A stretch of 6,636 nt of DNA, taken from the NCBI GenBank assembly GCA_963925015.1, contig CAWUTX010000077.1, positions 1 through 6,636 of the forward strand. The letters are read 5' to 3'. The translations under genes were made by a program, and so were the position numbers. Origin of the DNA: JAQBXX01 sp963925015 (GTDB taxonomy: Bacteria; Pseudomonadota; Gammaproteobacteria; SURF-13). The notes under the pieces are model-generated. The model worked only from the letters and a program-made list of their open reading frames with translations, had not been told where the DNA came from and made no database searches. Shown one piece after another: positions 1 to 5,361 of this stretch (the first letter of the stretch is position 1; each line of letters opens with the position of its first letter).

Positions 1-116
1 CCTGGCGACGTGAATACAACGAGGAGCGACCGAAGAAGGCATTGGGTAGCCTGACACCCGCTGCTTACGCAAGACATCTTGCCGAGCGATCGGCTACAGT
101 GGCAGCCGGACTCTAA
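1..116 (+). pseudogene. C-terminal end of IS3-family transposase (OrfB, integrase core), left-truncated by the window
   Basis: Reading from position 3, the frame gives WRREYNEERPKKALGSLTP, then about 18 more residues to a TAA at 114-116. The Y-N-x-x-R-P-x-x-x-L-G-x-L-T-P signature is the conserved C-terminal tail of the DDE integrase domain in IS3-family OrfB transposases. These enzymes cut and join the insertion sequence ends and are usually made by a -1 frameshift between orfA and orfB. Only about 37 residues are in the window; the catalytic D, D and E residues and the start lie off the left edge, so the window cannot show whether the element is intact. The assignment to IS3 is firm, the subgroup is not. 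The terminal inverted repeat appears to follow within 40 bp, which is normal for a right end. Confidence 0.85.
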
Positions 117-154
117 ACAGAGTTGCTACTCAAGGTGGGGGGGGCGTCGATACA
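117..154 (+). mobile_element. Probable right end of the IS3-family insertion sequence
   Basis: Directly after the transposase stop comes a short stretch with a run of eight G (137-144) followed by cgtcgataca. IS3-family elements end close behind orfB with a terminal ...CA-3', and G-rich (C-rich on the other strand) ends are common. The CA at 153-154 is a natural candidate for the last bases, and homology to a toxin gene begins at about the same point. The left inverted repeat and the target duplication are outside the window, so the exact boundary is an inference, uncertain by several bases. Confidence 0.45.
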
Positions 155-354
155 ACGCCGACAACCCTTTTGCCGTGGCGGTCGGGCAGGTCAATGGGCG
201 CAAGGCAGGGCAGACCAGCTATGTGCTCTGCCATCAACCCAAGTCCTTCGACTGACATTTGCGCGGCGCCAAAGCCCACCCGCTCGGGACATTGTCCGAT
301 AGTCTGTTTGCGCAGGTATGTGAGCGCCTGAATCAGATCATTCGTTTGGGTTAG
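155..354 (+). pseudogene. Remnant of a MazF/PemK-family endoribonuclease toxin gene, N-terminus lost, one internal stop
   Basis: In the plus frame with codons at 157, 160 and so on, the translation reads ADNPFAVAVGQVNGRK, then GQTSYVLCHQPKSFD, a TGA at 253-255, and continues in the same frame through HLRGAKAHPLG and LFAQVCERLNQIIRLG to a TAG at 352-354. This matches the C-terminal half of MazF/PemK-type toxins (sequence-specific mRNA interferases of type II toxin-antitoxin systems), where the pattern is roughly xPFxVxV...G.VLxxQxKSxDWRARGA...ev...L..ii. The internal TGA sits exactly where the family has the conserved Trp of the D-W-R-A-R segment, so a TGG to TGA change is likely. The N-terminal half is missing and the reading begins at the IS end, which suggests the insertion broke the gene. 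No antitoxin gene is visible. The product should be inactive. The match is from recognised pattern, not a database search. Confidence 0.68.
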
Positions 355-490
355 TGTACTGCTCAGTGCTTTGATACATGGGAAGCGCGAAGCGTGGCGT
401 GTCATGACCTGGACGTTCCCGCTTCACTTTTCACGTCTCCCGTATGACGTATCGCTTATGATTCTGTAGCCGTGGGGTAGAGATCAGGGG
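355..490. other. Short intergenic stretch with no recognisable element
   Basis: This gap lies between the toxin remnant and the 3' end of comM. I see no convincing terminator for comM (no GC-rich stem followed by a T-run on the minus strand), no gene and no clear repeat. Confidence 0.5.
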
Positions 491-2005
491 TTAGCGGGCT
501 GGGGCGCGATCTAGGCGCCGGTAGGAGATGGCTTCGGCGAGGTGGGCGGTGGTGATGTCATCACTAGCGGCCAGATCCGCGATGGTGCGGGCGACTTTGA
601 GGATGCGGTGGTAGGCGCGCGCGGAGAGGCCTAAGCGTTCGATGGCGTGTTCGAGCAGTTTGTTGTCGGCGTCGCTCAGGCGGCAGTGTTTTTCGACTTG
701 ACGGTTCTTGAGCAGGGCGTTAGATTTTTTGCTGCGTTGTAGCTGGCGTGCGCGTGCTGCTGTGACGCGCGTGCGAACTTGCGCGCTGGTTTCGGTGGTG
801 GCGTCGGGTTGTGTGCGCATGGCTTGCTGGGGAAGTTTCGGTACTTCGATGTGCATGTCGATGCGGTCGAGCAAGGGGCCGGAGACGCGGGCGCGGTAGC
901 GTTGCACTTGTTCCAGGGTGCAGTGACAGCGGCCGTTGCTGTCGCCCAGATAGCCGCAGGGGCAGGGATTCATGGCGGCGATGAACTGGAAGCGCGCGGG
1001 GAATTCGGCTTGGCGCGCGGCGCGTGAGATGGTGATGCGGCCTGATTCCAGCGGTTCGCGCAGGACTTCCAGTACACGGCGGTCGAATTCGGGCAGTTCG
1101 TCCAGAAACAGCACGCCGTGATGGGCGAGTGAGATTTCACCGGGGCGCGGTAGGCTGCCGCCACCCACCAGTGCGACCCCGGAGGCAGTATGATGTGGCG
1201 CACGAAAGGGGCGTCGCCGCCATCGCTCCACACTGAAACCCTGATCGCTGACCGACAGGATCGCCGCCGATTCCAGGGCTTCGTCGTCTTCCATCTCCGG
1301 CAGGATGCCGGACAAACGGCTCGCCAGCATGGTTTTCCCGGTGCCGGGCGGGCCGATCATCAACAGGCTGTGGCTGCCCGCCGCAGCGATCTCCAATGCG
1401 CGCTTGGCATGTGTCTGGCCGCGTACCTCTGCCAAATCATTCCCTTCATCGTCCCCCGCAATAGACCGTACCGCCGTATGCGGCGCCAGCAATTGGCTGT
1501 CGTTCAAATGCGCGCAGACTTCGAGCAGGTGATGCGCCGCCAGCACATTTACTCCCCCCACTAACGCGGCTTCATCCGCATTCTCCGCAGGCACCAACAA
1601 TACGCGCCCCGCTGCACGTGTCTGCAAGGCTACCGGCAGCACGCCGCGTACCGCGCGCAGTTCTCCGGTCAACGCCAATTCACCGATAAATTCGTATTCG
1701 TGCAGCGCCTGTTTGGGAATCTGCCCGCTGGCGGCGAGGATGCCGAGCGCGATGGCGAGATCAAAACGCCCACCCTCCTTGGGTAAGTCCGCCGGCGCGA
1801 GATTGATGGTGATGCGGTGCGTGGGAAATTCGAAGCGGGCGTTGAGCAGGGCGCTGCGCACGCGATCCTTGCTCTCTTTGACCGCCGCCTCTGGCAGTCC
1901 GACGATGGAGAGGCTGGGCAGGCCGCCGGAGAGATGTACCTCGACCGTGACCAGGGGTGCATCGACGCCGACTTGCGCACGGCTGTAGGTTACGGCGAGC
2001 GACAT
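491..2005 (-). CDS. comM: YifB/ComM-family AAA+ ATPase (Mg-chelatase-like), branch-migration helicase
   Basis: A 504-residue protein, the normal full length for this family. Residues 1 to about 165 form the N-terminal domain, beginning MSLAVTYSRAQVGVDAPLVT and with the GLP(E)AAVKES and NLAPADLPKEGGRFDL segments typical of YifB/ComM. The AAA+ core follows: Walker A GPPGTGKT (218-225), the FRAPHHTAS segment (267-275), Walker B LFLDE (299-303), the sensor stretch AAMNPCPCG (343-351) and LLDRID (378-383) with its conserved arginine. The C-terminal Mg-chelatase domain contains SARAYHRILKVARTIADL (461-478) with the sensor-2-type arginine. Cysteines 348, 350, 360 and 362 form a CPC...CHC cluster, seen in the family and possibly metal-binding. 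In Vibrio, ComM is a hexameric helicase promoting branch migration during integration of transforming DNA; it also occurs in species not known to be competent. It begins 9 nt after the ubiK stop, with a weak GGAAGAA ribosome site inside the end of ubiK (2018-2024), so the two genes are probably cotranscribed. No truncation or missing motif is seen. Confidence 0.96.
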   Translation of the reverse strand: MSLAVTYSRAQVGVDAPLVTVEVHLSGGLPSLSIVGLPEAAVKESKDRVRSALLNARFEFPTHRITINLAPADLPKEGGRFDLAIALGILAASGQIPKQALHEYEFIGELALTGELRAVRGVLPVALQTRAAGRVLLVPAENADEAALVGGVNVLAAHHLLEVCAHLNDSQLLAPHTAVRSIAGDDEGNDLAEVRGQTHAKRALEIAAAGSHSLLMIGPPGTGKTMLASRLSGILPEMEDDEALESAAILSVSDQGFSVERWRRRPFRAPHHTASGVALVGGGSLPRPGEISLAHHGVLFLDELPEFDRRVLEVLREPLESGRITISRAARQAEFPARFQFIAAMNPCPCGYLGDSNGRCHCTLEQVQRYRARVSGPLLDRIDMHIEVPKLPQQAMRTQPDATTETSAQVRTRVTAARARQLQRSKKSNALLKNRQVEKHCRLSDADNKLLEHAIERLGLSARAYHRILKVARTIADLAASDDITTAHLAEAISYRRLDRAPAR

Positions 2006-2014
2006 GGGATGCTG

Positions 2015-2278
2015 TTATTCTTCCGTGCGCTGCTTTAGCAATTCGGCTTCGAGCGCCGCGACCGTTTCTTCCAGCATCTTGAGCCTGGCGCGCGCGCGCG
2101 CGAGCACCGCGCTTTGTACGTCGAATTCCTCGCGCGTGACCAGATTCAGTTTGGCGAAGGTGCTGTTCAATGCGGCGCGCAGATTTTTCTCCACGTCACG
2201 CTGCGTCTCGCGTATCCCGGGCGGGACGATTTCCGCCAGCCGTCGCACCAACTCATCCAATGTGCTTACCCCGATCAT
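2015..2278 (-). CDS. ubiK: UbiK, ubiquinone biosynthesis accessory factor (BMFP/YqiC family)
   Basis: An 87-residue protein whose whole length fits the BMFP/YqiC family: a hydrophilic N-terminal amphipathic segment (LDELVRRLAEIVPPGIRE, residues 7-24), the hallmark VTREEFDVQSAVLARAR block (47-63) and a C-terminal coiled coil (about 58-84, leucines in LKMLEETVAALEAELL). In E. coli and Salmonella, UbiK forms a trimeric coiled coil, binds UbiJ and lipid, and supports the cytosolic Ubi complex that makes coenzyme Q under aerobic conditions; the family was first described as membrane-fusogenic in Brucella. The ATG start is supported by a strong AAAGGAAGGAA ribosome site (minus strand, 2284-2294) and by agreement with the family N-terminus. 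It is the first gene of a probable ubiK-comM transcript, diverging from the nitrogen operon. A 15-base alternating GC tract (2088-2102) encodes the Ala-Arg repeats. Confidence 0.93.
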   Translation of the reverse strand: MIGVSTLDELVRRLAEIVPPGIRETQRDVEKNLRAALNSTFAKLNLVTREEFDVQSAVLARARARLKMLEETVAALEAELLKQRTEE

Positions 2279-2283
2279 CTGAG

Positions 2284-2294
2284 TTCCTTCCTTT
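2284..2294 (-). promoter_or_regulatory. Ribosome binding site of ubiK
   Basis: On the minus strand AAAGGAAGGAA ends 5 nt before the ATG at 2278-2276. It is purine-rich, contains two overlapping AAGGA cores and fixes the ubiK start. Confidence 0.75.
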
Positions 2295-2299
2295 AAATG

Positions 2300-2314
2300 G
2301 CACCATGATGGTGC
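2300..2314. promoter_or_regulatory. NtrC (NRI) binding site, perfect GCACC-N5-GGTGC palindrome
   Basis: The sequence GCACCATGATGGTGC is a perfect inverted repeat with a five-base centre, matching the NtrC enhancer consensus TGCACY-N5-RGTGCA at all inner positions. NtrC-P bound here would activate sigma-54 RNA polymerase by DNA looping. The centre (2307) lies about 131 bp upstream of the start predicted from the -24/-12 element, a position comparable to the strong NtrC sites of enterobacterial glnA. It also lies 22 bp upstream of the ubiK start codon on the other strand, so bound NtrC could affect that gene. Confidence 0.82.
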
Positions 2315-2330
2315 GTAAATTGAACGCCAG

Positions 2331-2345
2331 CTTGATTATGGTGCA
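2331..2345. promoter_or_regulatory. Second NtrC-like site, one good half (TGGTGCA)
   Basis: GCTTGATTATGGTGC reads as one strong half site, GGTGC(A) at 2340-2345, and a poor left half with only GC matching. Its centre is about 30-31 bp from the first palindrome, close to three helical turns and like the paired NtrC sites upstream of glnA, where the second site is filled cooperatively. Without the first site this half match would carry little weight. Confidence 0.5.
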
Positions 2346-2379
2346 TTTTGAGTTGTATTTTTGCATCATATTATAAATA

Positions 2380-2392
2380 TAATTTATTGATA
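2380..2392 (-). promoter_or_regulatory. IHF binding site, exact consensus on the minus strand
   Basis: The minus strand reads TATCAATAAATTA, matching the IHF consensus WATCAANNNNTTR at every defined position. It sits inside a strongly AT-rich stretch (about 2363-2408), as IHF sites usually do, centred about 52 bp upstream of the predicted start. That is between the NtrC sites and the sigma-54 element, where IHF bending brings enhancer-bound activator to polymerase. The consensus is short and AT-rich, so the strength of the call rests on its position. Confidence 0.72.
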
Positions 2393-2411
2393 ATAAACAT
2401 AAATAATAAGG

Positions 2412-2427
2412 TGGCACGGGAACTGCA
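2412..2427 (+). promoter_or_regulatory. Sigma-54 (RpoN) -24/-12 promoter of the porin-glnK-amtB operon
   Basis: TGGCACGGGAACTGCA matches the sigma-54 consensus TGGCACG-N4-TTGCW with a single change (C for the first T of TTGC). The essential GG (2413-2414) and GC (2425-2426) are present with the required 10-bp spacing between them. The start of transcription should fall near 2438, giving an untranslated leader of about 80 nt before the ATG at 2519. With the NtrC and IHF sites upstream this makes a complete nitrogen-responsive promoter. Confidence 0.88.
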
Positions 2428-2504
2428 GTATGCCGTGCAGCTCAGTAATCTGGATCAAATCAACCCAGCCTATTGCGCCTCGTTCACTTTTATATGCTTT
2501 ATAT

Positions 2505-2510
2505 AGGGAG
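2505..2510 (+). promoter_or_regulatory. Ribosome binding site of the TorF-family gene
   Basis: AGGGAG lies 8 nt before the ATG at 2519 and supports that start; the resulting protein begins directly with a signal peptide. Confidence 0.7.
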
Positions 2511-2518
2511 ATTACTTC

Positions 2519-3301
2519 ATGAAAGGCCTAACAACAACTCTAGTGACATGTGTGCTTGTGGTCAGCCCGATGCTGGCATTGGCCGATGAGCCGACCTCGC
2601 CCCATAGTGTTACCGGCAATCTGGCGCTCACCAGCAATTACGTATTTCGCGGCATCTCGCAGACCTTTGACGATCCTGCAATTCAGGGCGGGTTTGACTA
2701 TGCCCATGCGAGTGGGTTTTATCTCGGCACTTGGGCCTCCAATGTGACGAGTGCCAGTTTCAGCAACGCAAGTCTAGAATGGGATTTCTACGCCGGTTAC
2801 AGCGGCAAGATTAATGATGATTTCAGCTACAACGTGGGGCTGCTGGAGTACTACTACCCCGGCGGAAGAACCAACATCCCACCCAACGAAGAATACAACA
2901 CTTTGGAGGCCTTTGCCGGAGTGACCTACAAGTTTTTCAATGTGAAGTACTCCAGCACGCTCACCGATTATTTTGGCGTCAATCAGAATAATCCCCCCAC
3001 CGGAGGGGGGGCCAATGGCGGCTCCAAAGGATCAGGCTATTTAGAGGCCAACGCCAATTTTGAGCTGCCACAAAGCGTTATCCTGGGACTGCATGTCGGT
3101 CACCAGAGGGTCGAGAACTACGGGATATTGGATTACACCGACTATAAGGTGGGTCTGACCAAGGCGTTCGGCGGGTTCAATTTTGGTTTGGCTTACACCA
3201 ACACCAATGCCAACAGCGTACCTTACACCGTGACCAAAGGTACGGATACGGAAGACATCTCTGACGGGGTATTCACCCTCTCTGTCGGCAAGACTTTCTA
3301 A
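2519..3301 (+). CDS. TorF-family putative porin (Gcw_chp domain), outer-membrane beta-barrel protein
   Basis: A 260-residue exported protein. Residues 1-22 form a signal peptide (K2, hydrophobic core 8-20, A-L-A before D23). The mature part opens with the family signature LTSNYVFRGISQT (37-49), characteristic of the Gcw_chp/TIGR02001 group that annotation pipelines call TorF family putative porin. The rest alternates polar and aromatic residues in a way typical of outer-membrane beta strands, and the chain ends in KTF with a terminal phenylalanine, the usual BAM recognition signal. A Gly-rich segment (about 158-173, NPPTGGGANGGSKGSG) is probably a surface loop. The family function is poorly defined. 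Here it is the first gene behind a sigma-54/NtrC promoter and lies 28 nt upstream of glnK, so a role in letting nitrogen compounds cross the outer membrane is a fair inference. Identity as a beta-barrel is likely; the transported substrate is unknown. Confidence 0.87.
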   Translation: MKGLTTTLVTCVLVVSPMLALADEPTSPHSVTGNLALTSNYVFRGISQTFDDPAIQGGFDYAHASGFYLGTWASNVTSASFSNASLEWDFYAGYSGKINDDFSYNVGLLEYYYPGGRTNIPPNEEYNTLEAFAGVTYKFFNVKYSSTLTDYFGVNQNNPPTGGGANGGSKGSGYLEANANFELPQSVILGLHVGHQRVENYGILDYTDYKVGLTKAFGGFNFGLAYTNTNANSVPYTVTKGTDTEDISDGVFTLSVGKTF

Positions 3302-3315
3302 ATCGGCAATCTGCC

Positions 3316-3322
3316 TGAGGAG
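3316..3322 (+). promoter_or_regulatory. Ribosome binding site of glnK
   Basis: TGAGGAG lies 7 nt before the ATG at 3330 and fixes the start of the P-II gene, whose N-terminus MKLVTAIIKPFKL is the standard one. Confidence 0.75.
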
Positions 3323-3329
3323 TCACTGC

Positions 3330-3668
<339 letters not shown>

Positions 3669-3670
3669 TC

Positions 3671-3680
3671 GAGGGGAAGA
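3671..3680 (+). promoter_or_regulatory. Ribosome binding site deciding the amtB start
   Basis: GAGGGGAAGA lies just after the glnK stop and 4-7 nt before two adjacent ATG codons (3685 and 3688). It supports a start here and argues against the upstream in-frame ATG at 3529, inside glnK. Confidence 0.75.
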
Positions 3681-3684
3681 TCAC

Positions 3685-5100
3685 ATGATGTATAAATTAA
3701 AAGGTATAGTGAGCGCATGCGCTATAACGCTTTTGCTCGCGGCGCCGAATTGGGTGATGGCTGAGGAAGTGCCTGTCGCAGACTCGGTAGCAACAGAGGT
3801 GGCGGTACCGGAGGCGCCCGCACTGGCAGCAGCAGAGGCTCCTGCGGTTGCCGCACCGGTACTGAACTCGGGCGACACGGCATGGATGCTCACCTCGACC
3901 GCGTTGGTGCTGCTCATGACCATCCCCGGTCTCGCCTTGTTCTACGCCGGCATGGTGCGCTCCAAGAACGTGCTCTCGGTGCTCATGCAGTGCTTCGCCA
4001 TCACCTCGCTGGTTACGGTGCTGTGGGCGCTGTACGTATACAGTCTCGTGTTTGACGTCAGCGGCATGGAGAAGGGGGTGGTTAATTTCAATTCCTTCTT
4101 CGGCGGCCTGAGCAAGGCGTTCTTGAGCGGCGTCACGGTGGAATCCGTCTGGGTCTCAATTCCTGAAACGGTGTTCATGACCTTCCAGATGACGTTCGCC
4201 ATCATCACCCCAGCGCTCATCGTGGGCGCGTTCGCCGAGCGCATGAAATTCTCCGCCATGCTGTGGTTCACGGGTTTGTGGCTCACCTTCGTGTACGCCC
4301 CCATCGCGCATATGGTGTGGAGTGGCGACGGTGGCCTGATGTGGGACTGGGGCGTGCTCGATTTCGCGGGCGGCACCGCGGTGCACATCAACGCCGGTAT
4401 CGCGGGCCTGGTAGCGGCATTGGTGCTCGGCAAGCGCGCCGGTTACGGCAAGGCGGCCATGCCGCCGCATAACCTCACTCTTACCGTGGTCGGCGCTGCC
4501 ATGCTCTGGGTCGGCTGGTTCGGCTTCAACGCAGGCAGCGCGGTAGCCGCGAACGGCACTGCGGGTATGGCTATGGCAGTGACGCAAATCGCCACCGCCG
4601 CTGCGGCGATGGGCTGGATGTTTGTCGAGTGGATGGTGCGCGGCAAACCCACGGTGCTCGGTATTGTCACCGGCGCGGTGGCCGGCCTCGTGGCCATTAC
4701 CCCGGCCTCCGGTTACGTGGGCCCCATGGGCGCGATTGTGATCGGCGCCGCTGCGGGCGTGGTCTGTTACTGGGCGGCGACCAGCTTGAAGCGCATGCTC
4801 GGTTACGACGATGCGCTCGACGTCTTCGGCGTGCATGCGGTAGGCGGTATCATCGGCGCGCTGCTCACCGGCGTATTCGCCGCTGCGAGTTTGGGCGGCG
4901 TGAAGGGCGATGGCTTCAGCATCGTGAGTCAGGTCCTCATCCAGGCTCAGGGTGTGCTGGTCACTATCGTCTGGTGCGGTGTGGTGACGTACGTCATCCT
5001 CAAGGTGCTGGATGCGGTGATGGGCCTGCGCGTCAGCGAGGAGCATGAGACGGAAGGCCTGGATATCTCGCAACACGAGGAGCGTGGATACAACTTGTAA
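3685..5100 (+). CDS. amtB: Ammonium transporter AmtB (Amt/MEP/Rh family)
   Basis: A 471-residue inner-membrane channel if read from the first ATG (3688 is equally possible). Residues 1-26 look like a cleavable signal peptide (MMYKLK, hydrophobic 8-22, VMA before E27), as known for E. coli AmtB. An unusual Ala/Pro/Val/Glu-rich linker follows (27-60), and then the transporter core with eleven expected membrane segments. Key residues are present: Asp226 of DFAGGTAVH, the pore twin histidines His234 (HINAG) and His384 (FGVHAVGG), and the WFGFNAGS block (278-285) with the conserved Trp and Phe. FYAGMVRSKN (86-95) and FAIITPALIVGAFAER (171-186) are family hallmarks. The cytoplasmic tail LRVSEEHETEGLDISQHEE (448-466) is the conserved regulatory C-terminus that contacts GlnK. 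It conducts ammonium at low external concentration. It is the last gene of the operon, followed by a terminator. No defect is seen. Confidence 0.96.
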   Translation: MMYKLKGIVSACAITLLLAAPNWVMAEEVPVADSVATEVAVPEAPALAAAEAPAVAAPVLNSGDTAWMLTSTALVLLMTIPGLALFYAGMVRSKNVLSVLMQCFAITSLVTVLWALYVYSLVFDVSGMEKGVVNFNSFFGGLSKAFLSGVTVESVWVSIPETVFMTFQMTFAIITPALIVGAFAERMKFSAMLWFTGLWLTFVYAPIAHMVWSGDGGLMWDWGVLDFAGGTAVHINAGIAGLVAALVLGKRAGYGKAAMPPHNLTLTVVGAAMLWVGWFGFNAGSAVAANGTAGMAMAVTQIATAAAAMGWMFVEWMVRGKPTVLGIVTGAVAGLVAITPASGYVGPMGAIVIGAAAGVVCYWAATSLKRMLGYDDALDVFGVHAVGGIIGALLTGVFAAASLGGVKGDGFSIVSQVLIQAQGVLVTIVWCGVVTYVILKVLDAVMGLRVSEEHETEGLDISQHEERGYNL

Positions 5101-5123
5101 TACGCTTTGATGCCGTGCATGTG

Positions 5124-5153
5124 AAAACGGGGGCTTTAAGCCCCCGTTTTTTT
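5124..5153 (+). terminator. Rho-independent terminator of the porin-glnK-amtB operon
   Basis: An 11-bp perfect stem (AAAACGGGGGC at 5124-5134 pairing with 5140-5150) with a 5-nt loop is followed by a run of seven T (5147-5153), 23 nt after the amtB stop. The strong GC core and T-run make it a clear intrinsic terminator. Confidence 0.92.
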
Positions 5154-5167
5154 GCCTTCAAGAAATA

Positions 5168-5200
5168 CCCTTTCCCTGCGGGAGAGAGTCGGGTGAGGGG
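5168..5200. repeat. REP-like C-rich/G-rich intergenic repeat, degenerate copy
   Basis: The stretch CCCTTTCCCTGCGGGAGAGA followed by GTCGGGTGAGGGG resembles the dispersed repeat of the form CCCTCTCCC...GGGAGAGGG...GGGTGAGGG, common between genes in many proteobacterial genomes. It contains a short CCC/GGG hairpin. It sits just behind the amtB terminator, a typical location. No second copy is present in the window, so repetition in the genome is not shown here. Confidence 0.45.
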
Positions 5201-5209
5201 GTTGCAGCG

Positions 5210-5236
5210 TGGATCAGGCTGAAGCTTGCCTGACCA
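5210..5236. repeat. Inverted repeat, 9-bp stem with one bulged base
   Basis: TGG-A-TCAGGC (5210-5219) pairs with GCCTGACCA (5228-5236), leaving A5213 bulged and an 8-nt loop. There is no T-run on either side, so it does not look like a terminator. Function unknown. Confidence 0.4.
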
Positions 5237-5243
5237 TTCTTGT

Positions 5244-5271
5244 GTCACGGAGCGCTGGCGCGCACCGTGAC
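5244..5271. repeat. Strong hairpin, 11 base pairs with one A/A mismatch and a TGGC loop
   Basis: GTCACGG (5244-5250) pairs with CCGTGAC (5265-5271), and the inner GCGC (5252-5255) pairs with GCGC (5260-5263) around a four-base loop; only A5251/A5264 is unpaired. There is no adjacent T-run. It could be a REP-type palindrome, a transcript-end stabiliser or a protein site. It is non-coding as far as I can see. Confidence 0.5.
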
Positions 5272-5304
5272 CTACGTGCTCCAATAAATCAGAGTTTCCC
5301 TGGC

Positions 5305-5338
5305 AAAAAAAAAGGGCGCCCGGAGGCGCCCTTTTTTT
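5305..5338. terminator. Bidirectional Rho-independent terminator, chiefly for hppA
   Basis: GGGCGCC (5314-5320) pairs with GGCGCCC (5325-5331) around CGGA. It is flanked by nine A on the left (5305-5313) and seven T on the right (5332-5338), so it can end transcription in both directions. For the minus-strand hppA it starts 24 nt after the stop codon with a nine-U tail. On the plus strand it would back up the amtB terminator. Confidence 0.93.
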
Positions 5339-5361
5339 GTGGCGAGAACCGATGCGGCTAG

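Noticed and set aside
130..405. Minus-strand open frame of 91 codons
   Set aside because: It runs opposite the toxin remnant, whose plus-strand frame shows family-level similarity. The minus translation includes the IS end (Pro run from the G tract), and apart from a faint hydrolase-like look it resembles nothing I know.
1190..1564. Plus-strand open frame opposite comM
   Set aside because: It is antisense to the conserved Walker A region of comM and has no recognisable content; a shadow of codon bias.
2320..2376. Sigma-70 promoter for ubiK on the minus strand (CATAAT or TATAAT-like boxes)
   Set aside because: Several -10-like hexamers occur in this AT-rich stretch, but none has a good -35 partner at 16-18 bp, so no particular one can be chosen.
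2423..2440. CTGCA...TGCAG inverted repeat overlapping the -12 element and start site
   Set aside because: Only five base pairs with an eight-base loop. It is easily due to chance and is partly set by the sigma-54 consensus.
2488..2504. TTTATAT direct repeat just before the porin ribosome site
   Set aside because: A seven-base AT-only repeat in an AT-rich leader is expected by chance; there is no matching known element.
4156..5076. 306-codon minus-strand open frame opposite amtB
   Set aside because: Its composition is rich in His, Arg, Ala and Asp, with no domain and no ribosome site. It is an antisense shadow of a GC-rich transporter gene.
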